A stretch of 64,000 nucleotides of DNA from an uncultured Mucilaginibacter sp. Its GTDB lineage: Bacteria > Bacteroidota > Bacteroidia > Sphingobacteriales > Sphingobacteriaceae. The stretch's first letter is position 1. The number at the start of each line of letters is the position of its first letter. Both the position numbers and the translations under genes were made by a program. This document shows positions 18,251-27,849 of this stretch, piece by piece. The stretch covers positions 20,580 through 84,579 of the forward strand of contig CAIPFE010000016.1 of assembly GCA_903864275.1 (NCBI GenBank). The letters run 5' to 3'. The notes under the pieces are model-generated. The model saw only the letters and a list, made by a program, of their open reading frames with translations, made no database searches and was not told where the DNA came from.

Positions 18251-18496
18251 GCAAGTAAGTGTTGAATTATTTGCCGGTTTATGGCATGATATTGATTTAA
18301 AGTAATAAAAATGAAAACTTATTTAACTTATTGGACTTGCATTATAGGTGTATCCGGGCGAAATAATAAAGTAGGTTAAGTCCGGCATGGAAATAGCCAT
18401 TAATGGAACGTATAAATTAGTTACAAGGTTATTCAGGTAGAAGAACCACAGGCAGCAGCTTTAACACTGCCGGGGTATATTATATGAGGTAATACA
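18251..18496. other. 246 bp gap between the two esterases, with a 22-codon ORF
   Basis: A short ORF (18311-18379, MKTYLTYWTCIIGVSGRNNK...) starts like a signal peptide and stops after 22 codons. It may be a remnant of a duplicated gene start. A GAGGT ribosome-binding site precedes the second esterase. No repeats or hairpins were seen. Confidence 0.4.
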
Positions 18497-19807
18497 ATGA
18501 AAAGTATTTTTAATAAATTTATAACAATAGTTTGCGCATTTGTGACCATAACAGGCATCAACCAAACCTTGGCGCAGAACAAAGAAGGTGACGGAACGGT
18601 AACTACCGCATTAACGCCGCATAGCAGTGATGGTATTTTTAATTCAGCGGCTTCCTACACCTTCCAGGTTAACAACAAATACAAAAATGCCGAGGCGGGC
18701 AAAATCTCGTACCTGGTGACCACCGAAGCCGGCAAAAAAGTTAGGGCTGACTCGATACATGTAAAAATTGGCGGCGGGGATACAAAGAGTTATAATTTTG
18801 ATATAGCCGGGTTAAAATCGGGCTTTTACAAGATCAATTTTATGATCAATGTATCAGATTATGATGATACAGCCCGCTGGGCATTTGGGATAAGGCCGGA
18901 TGAGATCAGTTCGCAATATAGCAAACCAGCTGATTTTGAATCATTCTGGCAAACTGCATCGCTTGAATTAGCTAAAATTAAACCGGAATATAAAGTAACC
19001 GAATTGCCCGACTCCAGCAAAGATGGCCGCAGGGTATTTTCGGTAGAAATGAGATCGCTGGATAATATGGTGGTCCGCGGGTTTTTAACTGAACCTGCCA
19101 CGAAAAACAAAAACAAAAAATTTGCAGTATTGTTAGGATTACCGGGCTACCAGGTCACCCTCGGGCCAATGTTCGGGAAAGATCCGGATATCGCCATATT
19201 TACTATAAATATCAGGGGTTCGGGCTATAGCCGGGATATCATCAATGTACGGCGCGAAGATTATATCATACTTAATTTAGAGGATAAGAATAAATATGTT
19301 TTAAGAGGGGCGATAATGGATTGCGTGCGCGCGGTTGATTTTATTTATTCGCGTCCCGAGTTAAGGCATGATAATATTATTGCAGCCGGGGGCAGTTTAG
19401 GTGGGTTTTTAGCAATTGCAACATCCGGTGTTGATAAACGTATAAACTTCTGTTCGGCCGCAAATCCGATATTAAGTGATATACGCAACCTGGTGCACGA
19501 AGTTGACTGGCCATTTATAGATATACGGAAGTATGTTAATACAAGGCCCGGTTTAACAATGGAAAAAGTGCTTGATAACCTTGATTATTTTGATGCTAAA
19601 AACTTTTCGACGAACGTCAAATGCCCGACATTGGTGGGCATAGGACTGGTTGATCCGATAGCTCCTCCGAATAATGTATATACACTTTATAACAACCTGC
19701 GGTCGCCCAAGCACCTGATCATTTTCAGGGACCTGGGGCACGAGATCGGGAAAAAATACGTGGTGTACGAAGGCCGGTGGATGCGCGACCAGTTTGCATT
19801 ATTCTAA
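18497..19807 (+). CDS. Secreted acetylxylan-esterase-family (AXE1) hydrolase, paralogue 2
   Basis: A 436-residue paralogue of the preceding esterase with the same layout: signal peptide (to about INQTLAQ), beta-sandwich-like N-terminal domain and AXE1 alpha/beta-hydrolase domain (KPADFESFWQTASLEL). The nucleophile motif is GGSLGG, where paralogue 1 has GGSQGG. Acid and His are in GLVDPIAPP and DLGHEIG. The first 150 residues align without large gaps to paralogue 1. The Gln to Leu change beside the nucleophile may shift specificity. The gene for barrel 2 follows after 14 bp, so the pair is cotranscribed. Confidence 0.87.
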   Translation: MKSIFNKFITIVCAFVTITGINQTLAQNKEGDGTVTTALTPHSSDGIFNSAASYTFQVNNKYKNAEAGKISYLVTTEAGKKVRADSIHVKIGGGDTKSYNFDIAGLKSGFYKINFMINVSDYDDTARWAFGIRPDEISSQYSKPADFESFWQTASLELAKIKPEYKVTELPDSSKDGRRVFSVEMRSLDNMVVRGFLTEPATKNKNKKFAVLLGLPGYQVTLGPMFGKDPDIAIFTINIRGSGYSRDIINVRREDYIILNLEDKNKYVLRGAIMDCVRAVDFIYSRPELRHDNIIAAGGSLGGFLAIATSGVDKRINFCSAANPILSDIRNLVHEVDWPFIDIRKYVNTRPGLTMEKVLDNLDYFDAKNFSTNVKCPTLVGIGLVDPIAPPNNVYTLYNNLRSPKHLIIFRDLGHEIGKKYVVYEGRWMRDQFALF

Positions 19808-19821
19808 AATAAAATATCATC

Positions 19822-20685
19822 ATGGGCCTGCTAAAAAGCTTTACAAAAACGCTATCAGTAGCATTCGTTCTTTTTATAACCGTTCAAGGTAAAGCTTTTG
19901 CCGACGGTGGTTTTCCCGTTCGTCCCGGCAGGTTATTAATTTCTCCATCCGTCAGCTATTTCTTTGCCTCCTCACAATGGGATTCAACCGGCGTGAAAAA
20001 ACCTTTCGACAATGGCGGAAAATACACTTCAATAGGCATCACTTTGTATTCGGAATATGGTATCAGCAGACGTTTTGCCGCTGTTGTAAGCCTTCCTTAT
20101 GTATTAAATAATTACACCCAGAACATTGCACCAACAAGCACGCAAAGTTCCGGTTTAACTGACCTGGAGACAGGCATCCGGTATTACCTGGCCAATATTG
20201 ATTTCGTTTATTACTTCTCTATCCAGGGTACGGCCATTACGCCGCTTTACTCAAATAATGCGAGTTTAGGTTACGGCGAAGAGGGTGGCGAGTTAAAACT
20301 GGCTTTTTCCGGCTCGGGGCATTTAGGCGATCTTAGCACTTACTTCAACGCGGCCGACGGCGTGCGGCAATATTTCGGTAACAATGGCCCTATACAAAAC
20401 AGGTACAACGCCACTTTCGGTTTGTCGCTCGATCAAAAATTCAGCAACCAGGTCTCTGTAACCTTAAGCGGCATTAACTCATTCAGTAACGATAAAACAT
20501 TTGTTTCGGCAGTTCCCGAAACCAACAAAAACTTTTCCTTTTTGGAAGCTTCGCTAAGTTATGGGCACTCATTTACAAGGGAAATATCACTATTTTTAAG
20601 CGGCGGCGAATTTTTAACCGGCAATAATACAGGTGTGGGTACAACGCTGTCCCTGGCGTTTATTTACAGGCTGGATTATCGGTAA
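19822..20685 (+). CDS. Outer-membrane transporter-like beta-barrel, paralogue 2
   Basis: A 287-residue barrel with a signal peptide (to about GKAFADGG). It is collinear with barrel 1: LLISPSVSYFFASSQWDSTG, GITLYSEYGISRRFAAVVSLPY, GLTDLETGIRYYL, SYGHSFTREISLFLSGGEF. Barrel 1 lies before esterase 1, whereas barrel 2 lies after esterase 2, so the block reads B-E-E-B on one strand. The substrate is unknown. The 3' end leads straight into a short-unit repeat shared with the convergent SRPBCC gene. Confidence 0.75.
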   Translation: MGLLKSFTKTLSVAFVLFITVQGKAFADGGFPVRPGRLLISPSVSYFFASSQWDSTGVKKPFDNGGKYTSIGITLYSEYGISRRFAAVVSLPYVLNNYTQNIAPTSTQSSGLTDLETGIRYYLANIDFVYYFSIQGTAITPLYSNNASLGYGEEGGELKLAFSGSGHLGDLSTYFNAADGVRQYFGNNGPIQNRYNATFGLSLDQKFSNQVSVTLSGINSFSNDKTFVSAVPETNKNFSFLEASLSYGHSFTREISLFLSGGEFLTGNNTGVGTTLSLAFIYRLDYR

Positions 20686-20687
20686 GT

Positions 20688-20796
20688 AGGTTGATTAAGT
20701 TGACTGAGTTGGATTGAGTTGAGTAAGTTGGATTGAGTTTTATGGGCGACAACTGCTCACCTAATCAACCTAATCAACTGCTCACTCAATCAACTT
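20688..20796. repeat. Short-unit inverted repeat between convergent genes
   Basis: Tandem gttgattaag / gttggattga units on the left are mirrored by ctaatcaacctaatcaact and ctcaatcaactt on the right. The right arm includes the SRPBCC stop codon. The unit is shared with 2774-2804 and 5699-5790. Confidence 0.75.
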
Positions 20797-21266
20797 CCGC
20801 CCCACTTTCCAAACAATCGCTCAATTGCCCCCACCCGGTAATCAAAAATTTCAATTACCTGTTTTCCTACAAAAATAGCATTGGCAAGGCGGCCTATTGG
20901 CCCGTACGGGATGGCGTAATCCAGGATATCAGTCATTAACACCCCTCCTTCTATAGCCTTAAAATGATGCTGATGGTGCCATAGTGCATACGGGCCAAAA
21001 CGCTGCTCATCAACAAAATATTCGCCTTCTTTTACGTGGGTGATCTCGGTCATCCAGTTCATTTTGATACCCAAAAAAGGAGATATGATGTAAGTGATGA
21101 TCATCCCGGCATACATTTTTGTTGCGGGGTTATGATCTGAAGTTACCACAAACTGCATTCCTTCGGGTGTTATTTTTGAAAGATTAAGCGGCGACGAAAA
21201 AAAATCCCAGGCTTCTTCAAGGCTGATGGGGATGGCCTGCTCTTTTTTGAGATGGTATGTTTTCAC
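20790..21266 (-). CDS. SRPBCC (START-like) family protein
   Basis: A 158-residue single-domain protein of the SRPBCC ligand-binding superfamily. Key features are the N-terminal strand and helix (IPISLEEAWDFFSSPLNLSKITP), the central GIKMNWMTEITHVKEGEYFVDEQRFGPYALWHHQHHF segment and the C-terminal helix. Members close to this type are annotated as cell-division-inhibitor-like, but no function is proven. The bound ligand is unknown. It may be cotranscribed with the GNAT gene 47 bp upstream. Confidence 0.82.
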   Translation of the reverse strand: MKTYHLKKEQAIPISLEEAWDFFSSPLNLSKITPEGMQFVVTSDHNPATKMYAGMIITYIISPFLGIKMNWMTEITHVKEGEYFVDEQRFGPYALWHHQHHFKAIEGGVLMTDILDYAIPYGPIGRLANAIFVGKQVIEIFDYRVGAIERLFGKWGGS

Positions 21267-21313
21267 AGGGTAAAGTACGGTAATATAGCGCCGGTAGTTT
21301 TAAAAATAAAATG

Positions 21314-21781
21314 CTAATCATCCAATCCCAGTCGCATCCACGTTAATATGCGCTTGAACCCGGTTTTTTCATAGGCTTTGATAGCTCCGATGTTCTCATC
21401 ATACACTTCGAGGCGCATTTCGGTGATATTGTGTTCCCTGCACCACTGTTTCAACCCGTCAATAATCATCTGATTTACCCCCATGCCCCTGAAGGCGGGT
21501 TTTACATACATAAAGCCCAGGTAAGCATGCTGCGGATGTTTCAAATAATTTTTGACATCTTCGATCCGGGCGTAACCGCTGCCGGCCAGTTCGCCATTGC
21601 ATTCAGCAACCAGTAATCGAACATCTTCCGCGCCGATCATCGCCTCAAGATCGTAATAATGTATCAAACCTTCTTTTAAAGTATTGTCAAATGGCCGTTC
21701 GGTTTTGATGATGCCCTGCTCAAATTCAAATAAGGTATCAAGGTCGCTGTGAACTGCCGTCCTGATGGTTATTTCATTCAT
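21314..21781 (-). CDS. GNAT family N-acetyltransferase
   Basis: A 155-residue protein covering the whole GNAT fold. The acetyl-CoA pyrophosphate-binding loop is visible in motif A (YVKPAFRGMGVNQMIIDGL), and the C-terminal motif B region reads NIGAIKAYEKTGFKRI. The acceptor is unknown. The SRPBCC gene lies 47 bp downstream on the same strand; a 149 bp spacer separates it from the YkuK gene upstream. Confidence 0.88.
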   Translation of the reverse strand: MNEITIRTAVHSDLDTLFEFEQGIIKTERPFDNTLKEGLIHYYDLEAMIGAEDVRLLVAECNGELAGSGYARIEDVKNYLKHPQHAYLGFMYVKPAFRGMGVNQMIIDGLKQWCREHNITEMRLEVYDENIGAIKAYEKTGFKRILTWMRLGLDD

Positions 21782-21930
21782 AGATTACATTTTAGGAGGG
21801 GCTTAAAATAGGGAAATTTTGAGAGGATAAGTATTTAACCGGCTATATTTCCGGGAAAAAAGGGGAGAGGAGATTAACCGGAAAGGACATAACCGATTCC
21901 GCCCGATGTTTTTTAAAACATCAGTCTAAA

Positions 21931-22404
21931 TTACTGCACTATCTTATTGGCGCAGTAAGAACTTGCAAAGGCTTCGGGTTTTGCCTTAAATACAAATCCC
22001 ATGCTTAAAATATAACCCATGGCTTCGTGCAAAGCCTGGTTCGATTTAAACATTGGGTTGGTATTAATGTCGGCATGCACTTCAAGGTCAACATCATACA
22101 GGTCAAGCAGGTCGCAAAGTTTGTAGGCGATGTCGATAGATTTTTGAACTTCGTTAAGCATACGCTCCTTAATACTCATCTTTTGCGAGCTGCGCTCCTG
22201 GTGGATAAACATAAACCCGCCGCGTGCCTCGCGCAGAAAAACGATCACCGTTGCAAAATCAGTCACATTGCCCTTTACCTGCGAATCCGTTCCGATACAA
22301 ACTTTAAGCTTGTTGCCCAGCGCAGTTTCCCTTTCAATGGCCCTTTCAACTTCTTCAATAATTGGCGATTGAATGATCTCGCCGCTAAATTTTCTCCAGA
22401 TCAT
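21931..22404 (-). CDS. YkuK-family ribonuclease-H-like protein
   Basis: A 157-residue protein of the YkuK/DUF458 family with a predicted RNase H-like fold. Acidic residues occur in the expected places: CIGTDSQVKG at the first strand and DVDLEVHADINTNP in the middle. Biochemical activity is unproven for the family. The N-terminus (MIWRKFSGEIIQSPIIEEVERAI) matches its usual start. It is a single gene, divergent from the flavoprotein gene. Confidence 0.85.
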   Translation of the reverse strand: MIWRKFSGEIIQSPIIEEVERAIERETALGNKLKVCIGTDSQVKGNVTDFATVIVFLREARGGFMFIHQERSSQKMSIKERMLNEVQKSIDIAYKLCDLLDLYDVDLEVHADINTNPMFKSNQALHEAMGYILSMGFVFKAKPEAFASSYCANKIVQ

Positions 22405-22503
22405 AAATTTATTTTTAAGGTTAAATTTAAGCCGACCATTTTACAGGTCTATAAAAGTAAGCGATTAACCGGCGTATAAACGTAAATATAGTATGATTTA
22501 TTT

Positions 22504-22527
22504 GTTAACATTGAGTTGAATGTTAAC
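22504..22527. promoter_or_regulatory. Perfect 9 bp inverted repeat, possible operator
   Basis: GTTAACATT - GAGTTG - AATGTTAAC is a perfect palindrome with a 6 bp spacer. It is in the 222 bp divergent region between the YkuK gene and the flavoprotein gene. The size and spacing suit a dimeric regulator; no regulator gene is adjacent. Confidence 0.4.
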
Positions 22528-22635
22528 AGGTTAGTAAAATCGTACTACGTCAGCTCTCTTTGTAAATTATGATCAATAAATTTTAATTAAAAATAATATG
22601 CGATATTGACAAAAAGCTTGTCGTAAGTGAATACT

Positions 22636-24054
22636 ATGAATATAAGGTTTAGCTATAAAATCAAGTTTGTTTGTCTTGTGATCCTTACTTTAATGTCGTA
22701 CAGGCTCTTAGGGCAAGATAGTGCCAGGATTGTAAATGATATTACCCAACTCAATCCGATTAAAGTCAATGCTATAATTCGTCCAACAACAACCGAAGAA
22801 ATAGTTAATGCTGTCAAATCAAATCCCGGTCCTATCTCAATTGGTGGCGGCAGATATAGCATGGGCGGACAAACCGCTACCGAAAATGCCCTGCAAATAG
22901 ATATGCGGGCTTTTAACCGGGTCTTATTTTTTTCAAAAAAAGATAAAGAGATTACGGTACAAACCGGGATAACGTGGCGAAAATTGCAGGAATACATTGA
23001 TACGGCCAATTTAGCTGTAAAGATCATGCAATCATATTCGAACTTTACGGTTGGGGGTGCTTTGAGTGTAAATGCTCATGGACGGTACGTTGGACAAGGC
23101 CCGATTATTTTATCTGTAAAAAGAATAAAAGTTGTTTTAGCTAACGGCGATGTTGTTGAAGCAAGTCCTTTTGAAAATAGCAATCTTTTTTATGGGGCGA
23201 TTGGAGGATATGGGGGCCTTGGCGTTATTACAGAAGCAACGCTGTTTTTGACTGATAACTGTAAGGTTGAAAGATTAGATACTTTAATGCAAACGGATGA
23301 ATACAAGCAGTATTTCTTTGAAAAGATCCGAAATGATTCGCTCATAATATTTCATAATGCCGATATGTATCCCAACAGGTACAATAAAATACGAGCGGTT
23401 TCTTATAGGGTCACCCGAAAAGCATTGACTGTTCCATACAGGATTAAGCCGCTTCAGAAAAGTTATAGTTTTAACCGGTTTATGTACAGTATTATTTCAG
23501 AATCGCCGTCAGGGAAATGGATTCGGGAACATATCGTCGATCCAATTATTTATGCAGGAAAAACTGTTGAGTGGAGAAATTATGAGGCTGGATCAAATGT
23601 TGAAGAACTGGAACCGAAGTCCAGGAAAAGATCTACTTATGTGCTTGAAGAATATTTTGTACCGGTTGACAGTTTTAAGAGTTTTTACCCGTCCATGGTA
23701 ACAATATTAAAGAAGAACAAAGTAAATGTGATCAATATTTCTATCCGAAGTGCAAAGCAGGATCCTGGGTCTTTACTTGCATGGGCAAGAACGGCAGAGT
23801 TTTCATTTGTAATTTATTACAAACAGGGAACTAGAGCGGTGGATAAAGAAAAAGTTAAAAATTGGACAAGACAGTTGATTGATGAAGTGATAAAAAATAA
23901 TGGAGCTTATTACTTACCTTATCAAATACACGCCACTCCGGATCAGTTCGCAAGAGCATATCCAAACGCACCGAAATTCTTTCAACTTAAAAAACAACTT
24001 GATCCAACAAATAAATTCAGAAATAAACTTTGGGATGCTTATTATAAACAATAG
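22636..24054 (+). CDS. Secreted FAD-linked oxidase, aldonolactone-oxidase-like
   Basis: A VAO-family flavoprotein of 472 residues from ATG 22636; the ORF track begins three codons earlier at a GTG. Signal peptide to about LLGQDSA. The FAD-binding PCMH domain follows (RPTTTEEIVNAVKS, ISIGGGRYSMGG, GGALSVNAHGR, GGYGGLGVIT). The C-terminal part ends with LDPTNKFRNKLWD, as in D-arabinono-1,4-lactone / L-gulonolactone oxidases. The usual covalent-FAD His motif position is replaced here by RYS, so FAD may be bound non-covalently. The gene is more AT-rich than its neighbours. A second family member lies at 38698. Confidence 0.82.
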   Translation: MNIRFSYKIKFVCLVILTLMSYRLLGQDSARIVNDITQLNPIKVNAIIRPTTTEEIVNAVKSNPGPISIGGGRYSMGGQTATENALQIDMRAFNRVLFFSKKDKEITVQTGITWRKLQEYIDTANLAVKIMQSYSNFTVGGALSVNAHGRYVGQGPIILSVKRIKVVLANGDVVEASPFENSNLFYGAIGGYGGLGVITEATLFLTDNCKVERLDTLMQTDEYKQYFFEKIRNDSLIIFHNADMYPNRYNKIRAVSYRVTRKALTVPYRIKPLQKSYSFNRFMYSIISESPSGKWIREHIVDPIIYAGKTVEWRNYEAGSNVEELEPKSRKRSTYVLEEYFVPVDSFKSFYPSMVTILKKNKVNVINISIRSAKQDPGSLLAWARTAEFSFVIYYKQGTRAVDKEKVKNWTRQLIDEVIKNNGAYYLPYQIHATPDQFARAYPNAPKFFQLKKQLDPTNKFRNKLWDAYYKQ

Positions 24055-24167
24055 GAGCGAGTCAAATCAAATTTGCTAATTACAAACAACACAACCAACC
24101 CATTCTTTTCATTACTAATTTATTATTGCCCCGTTTATGCCCTATATTTATCAAAATTAAAATCACA

Positions 24168-26213
24168 ATGAAATCATCAAATTGGCTATGGCTTACTGTT
24201 TTGGCCGTAACAGTGGCCGCCTGCAACAACAAATCAAAAGAATCTTCTGAAGCTCCGGAACGGACAGTATTTTTCGATAAAAGCGCGATGGACACCACCG
24301 TTAAGCCCGGTGATAACTTTTTTATGTACGCAAATGGCGCCTGGGTAAAAAAGACTAAAATACCTGCGTCGGAAACCGGCTGGGGCTCAGCCTATGTTTT
24401 GCGCGATAAAAATGAGGCAAATATCCATCATATATTGGATTATGCGGCTGCACATGATGATACCACAGCAAGTATTAATCAAAAGGTGGGAGATATGTTT
24501 AAAAGCGGGATGGATACCGCCGCTATTGAAAAATTGGGCTATGATCCTGTTAAACCGCAGCTGGTAAAAATTGCTGCGGTAAAGGATTACAAGGAACTGG
24601 TAAAACTGGCTGCCGATGGTTTTAAAACCGGCGACGGGTTCCTGTTCGGGTTTTATATTTCGCCGGATGACAGGATCAGTATGAAAAACGCCGCCCATTT
24701 TGACCAAACTGGTTTAAACTTACCCAATCGCGATTATTATTTTAAAACAGACTCGGCATCTAAAAAAATATTGGACGCCTATGTTAAATACATTGCAAAG
24801 CTGTTCACCTTAACCGGGGTTGACGCCGCAACCGCCGCCACAAAAGCGGCAGGTATTTTAAAGCTGGAGACAGCCATCGCAAAATCGCACCTGACGCCTG
24901 TTCAGCTTCGCGACCCGGTTAAGAACTATAACAAATTTACAGCCGGCGATTTTCAAAAACAAATGCCGGATATTGATCTTTCCGACGCCTTTAAGCGAAT
25001 GGACTTAAGAACAGATACCGTTTTGGTGGGGCAGCCTGCCTATTACAAGGCGCTTGATGGTCTGCTGAAATCGCAGTCGATTGATGTTTGGAAGGACAAA
25101 GCGACCTTTGAGGCCCTGAGCGGGGCATCAACTTACCTTAGCAAAGCTTTCAGGGATGCTCATTTTGATTTCTTTGGAAAAATACTGAATGGCCAGAAAC
25201 AGCAAAGGGACCGCTGGAAATTATTGTCGGAAGATATTGATAACGGCCTTGGAGAGCTTTTGGGTCAGCTATATGTTCAAAAATATTTTCCGCCGGATGC
25301 AAAAAAACGGATGCTCGACCTGGTGAATAACCTGCAAGCTGTTTACAAGCAACGGATAGAGAAACTGGATTGGATGAGCCCTGAAACGAAGAAACGCGCG
25401 CTCGAAAAACTGGCGGCTTTTACTAAAAAGATAGGATACCCGGATAAGTGGAAAAAATATGACGATGTGCAGATCAGCAAGGGTGCCTATTACCAAAATG
25501 AACAGTCGATTGCCGCGCACAATTACCGGGAGATGATCAATAAAATGGGCAAACCGGTTGACCGTTCGGAATGGGGCATGACGCCGCCGACAATTGATGC
25601 ATATAATAATCCGCTGTTTAACGAGATCGTTTTCCCGGCGGGCATCCTGCAGTTCCCGTTTTTTGATAAGGATGCGGACGATGCTATTAATTACGGTGCG
25701 ATAGGGGTGGTAATCGGTCATGAAATGACCCACGGATTTGACGATGAGGGCCGCCAGTATGATAAAGATGGCAACCTGAAAGATTGGTGGACCAAGGAAG
25801 ATGCCGCCAAGTTTAAGGCGAGGGTTAAAGTGTTGATTGACCAGTACAGCCAGTTCACCGTTTTGGGCAACCTGCATGTTAATGGAGAGCTTACCCAGGG
25901 TGAGAACCTTGCCGATGTTGGCGGAGCTATGATAGCCTACCAGGCCTTTAAAAATACGCCGGAAGGAAAAAGCGACACCAAAATAGACGGCTTTACACCT
26001 GATCAGCGTTTCTTCTTGTCCTTAACAACTGTATGGCAAAGTAAAATACGTGATGAAGCCGCAAGGATGCGTATCAACGTCGATCCACATTCGCCGCCGA
26101 TGTACCGGGTCAACGGCCCATTCTCTAATATGCCGGAGTTTTATAAAGCATTTAATGTAAAACCAGGCGATAAAATGTACCGCGACGAAAAGGATAGGGT
26201 GAAGGTTTGGTAG
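24168..26213 (+). CDS. M13 family (neprilysin-like) zinc metallopeptidase, lipoprotein
   Basis: A 681-residue M13 peptidase. The start at 24168 is chosen because it gives a lipoprotein signal (LTVLAVTVAACNN); the ORF-track start 14 codons earlier would bury it. Zinc ligands and catalytic Glu are in VIGHEMTHGFD; the third ligand is in ENLADVGG. The N-terminal M13 domain (DTTVKPGDNFFMYANGAWVKK) and C-terminal CxxW-like region (here VKVW) are complete. It degrades short peptides outside the inner membrane. A cupin gene follows after 43 bp. Confidence 0.93.
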   Translation: MKSSNWLWLTVLAVTVAACNNKSKESSEAPERTVFFDKSAMDTTVKPGDNFFMYANGAWVKKTKIPASETGWGSAYVLRDKNEANIHHILDYAAAHDDTTASINQKVGDMFKSGMDTAAIEKLGYDPVKPQLVKIAAVKDYKELVKLAADGFKTGDGFLFGFYISPDDRISMKNAAHFDQTGLNLPNRDYYFKTDSASKKILDAYVKYIAKLFTLTGVDAATAATKAAGILKLETAIAKSHLTPVQLRDPVKNYNKFTAGDFQKQMPDIDLSDAFKRMDLRTDTVLVGQPAYYKALDGLLKSQSIDVWKDKATFEALSGASTYLSKAFRDAHFDFFGKILNGQKQQRDRWKLLSEDIDNGLGELLGQLYVQKYFPPDAKKRMLDLVNNLQAVYKQRIEKLDWMSPETKKRALEKLAAFTKKIGYPDKWKKYDDVQISKGAYYQNEQSIAAHNYREMINKMGKPVDRSEWGMTPPTIDAYNNPLFNEIVFPAGILQFPFFDKDADDAINYGAIGVVIGHEMTHGFDDEGRQYDKDGNLKDWWTKEDAAKFKARVKVLIDQYSQFTVLGNLHVNGELTQGENLADVGGAMIAYQAFKNTPEGKSDTKIDGFTPDQRFFLSLTTVWQSKIRDEAARMRINVDPHSPPMYRVNGPFSNMPEFYKAFNVKPGDKMYRDEKDRVKVW

Positions 26214-26256
26214 AGGAAGAATTCTTCAAATTTTCAAAACTAAAATCAGCTTTATC

Positions 26257-26817
26257 ATGAAAAGACGATCATTCATTATTTCTTCTGTCGCAGCCGGATT
26301 GATGCCTGCTTTACCAGCTATTGCAAAACGAAACGGGAGGCAGGCCATTGGCAGTAAAGGCGTGTTTGTTGCCAATGGTAAGGACCGTTTTAATGGCGAA
26401 AAACATTTCGGGGGGGCGTCGCCAAACGACCTTAAGGTTTCCACAAGTGATACCGACGGTGGGTTTTGCGCGTTTGAATCCATCGGAAACGCTAAAATGG
26501 GTCCGCCGTTACATATTCATCACGAACAAGATGAGCTTTTTATGGTGAAGGAAGGCGAATTCACCATCCAGGTGGGTAGCGATACGTTTAAACTAAAACC
26601 AGGCGACACGTTATTGGCGCCGCGAAAGGTGCCCCATGCGTTTGTACAAACAAGCGAAGGCACTTCAAAATTGATGGTGTTGTTTCAGCCGGCCGGTAAA
26701 ATGGAAGAGTTTTTTATTGCAATGGGGGAAATTAAAGGACCGCCCGATAGGGCAGTGTTCCAAAAACTATTCCAGGACCACGGGATGGAGATTGTTGGGC
26801 CGCCACTACAAGGCTAA
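26257..26817 (+). CDS. Secreted cupin-domain protein
   Basis: A 186-residue protein with an N-terminal twin-arginine-like export signal (MKRRSFIISSVAAGLMPALPAIA). A single cupin barrel follows. Cupin motif 1 is in PLHIHHEQDELFMVKEGEF, with two His and a Glu for metal binding; motif 2 is in GDTLLAPRKVPHAF. It is a likely metal-binding periplasmic protein; the enzyme activity, if any, is unknown. Confidence 0.85.
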   Translation: MKRRSFIISSVAAGLMPALPAIAKRNGRQAIGSKGVFVANGKDRFNGEKHFGGASPNDLKVSTSDTDGGFCAFESIGNAKMGPPLHIHHEQDELFMVKEGEFTIQVGSDTFKLKPGDTLLAPRKVPHAFVQTSEGTSKLMVLFQPAGKMEEFFIAMGEIKGPPDRAVFQKLFQDHGMEIVGPPLQG

Positions 26818-26850
26818 AGGGCTACCAATGTCATTTGATGACCTCCAAAT

Positions 26851-26880
26851 AAAAAAAGCCCGGGAAATTTTCCGCGGGCC
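26851..26880 (-). terminator. Rho-independent terminator of the sdh operon
   Basis: On the minus strand the stem ggcccgcgg / cccgggc, with AAAATTT in the loop, is followed by a T-run. It lies about 30 bp beyond the sdhB stop codon. Confidence 0.75.
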
Positions 26881-26909
26881 TTTACTGATAGATTAAACAA
26901 TGTGATATT

Positions 26910-27686
26910 TTATTCGCCTGAAGCATGTTCATGCACGTGTTCTTCACGGAACAGTTTGGCGCTGAAGTAGTCGTTGTTCATGCGGCTGATGTTGGTCATT
27001 TTTATTTCTTTGGGGCATTCGGCCTCGCAGGCGCCGGTATTGGTGCAGTTGCCAAAGCCTTCGGCGTCCATTTGGGCAACCATAGCCTGCACCCTGCTGT
27101 AACGCTCGGGCTGGCCCTGGGGCAGCATACCCAGCTGGGTTACCTTTGCCGATACAAACAACATCGCCGAAGCGTTTTTACAGGCCGCCACACAAGCACC
27201 GCAGCCAATGCAGGTTGCGGAGTTGAAAGCCTCATCAGCGATAACTTTCGGGATAGGTATGGTATTGGCGTCAATAGTAACGCCGCTGTTTACCGAAACA
27301 AAGCCGCCAGCCTGCTGTATCCTGTCGAATGAGGAACGGTCAACCGCCAAATCCTTTATAACGGGGAATGCAGCCGCGCGCCATGGCTCAATCACGATGA
27401 TTTCGCCATCATGAAATGTACGCATGTGCAGCTGGCAGGTAGTGATAGCCGCCTTAGGCCCGTGCGGGTGCCCGTTGATGTATAGGGAGCACATCCCGCA
27501 AATACCTTCGCGGCAGTCGTGATCAAAATGTATAGGTTCCCCGCCGGTATGTATCAGGCCCTCATTCACCACATCCAGCATTTCGAGGAAGGACATATCC
27601 GGTGAAATGCCTTCGGCCTTATAGGTTACGAATGCGCCTTTGGTATCAGCATTTTTTTGCCGCCATACTTTCAGTGTTAAGTTCAT
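26910..27686 (-). CDS. sdhB: Succinate dehydrogenase/fumarate reductase iron-sulfur subunit
   Basis: A 258-residue electron-transfer subunit of complex II at the cytoplasmic face of the inner membrane. The [2Fe-2S] ligands are in [15 protein letters not shown]. The [4Fe-4S] and [3Fe-4S] ligands are in [16 protein letters not shown] and [12 protein letters not shown]. The sequence resembles the Bacteroides/Wolinella quinone type. In this genome it lies 1.3 kb from sdhA, because two unrelated genes and repeat arrays lie between. Transcription order on the minus strand is sdhC, sdhA, ferritin-like, S23, sdhB. Confidence 0.95.
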   Translation of the reverse strand: MNLTLKVWRQKNADTKGAFVTYKAEGISPDMSFLEMLDVVNEGLIHTGGEPIHFDHDCREGICGMCSLYINGHPHGPKAAITTCQLHMRTFHDGEIIVIEPWRAAAFPVIKDLAVDRSSFDRIQQAGGFVSVNSGVTIDANTIPIPKVIADEAFNSATCIGCGACVAACKNASAMLFVSAKVTQLGMLPQGQPERYSRVQAMVAQMDAEGFGNCTNTGACEAECPKEIKMTNISRMNNDYFSAKLFREEHVHEHASGE

Positions 27687-27694
27687 GTTTTTTT

Positions 27695-27849
27695 AGATTT
27701 GAGATGTGAGATATGAGATGTGAGACTAAAAAGATCTTCACAACTCATACCTCACATCTATTTAAATTTTATTTTTTCCGAGGTCTTAAACGTGAGATTT
27801 TAGACCTTACAATCCCTCGTCCCATCTCATATCTCATATCTCACATCTA
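27695..27849. repeat. Short-unit inverted repeat between S23 gene and sdhB
   Basis: Tandem gagatgtgag / atatgagat units on the left and ctcatatctcatatctcacatct on the right, with a central palindromic portion (gaggtctt ... agacctt). The last unit reaches the S23 stop codon. Confidence 0.8.
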
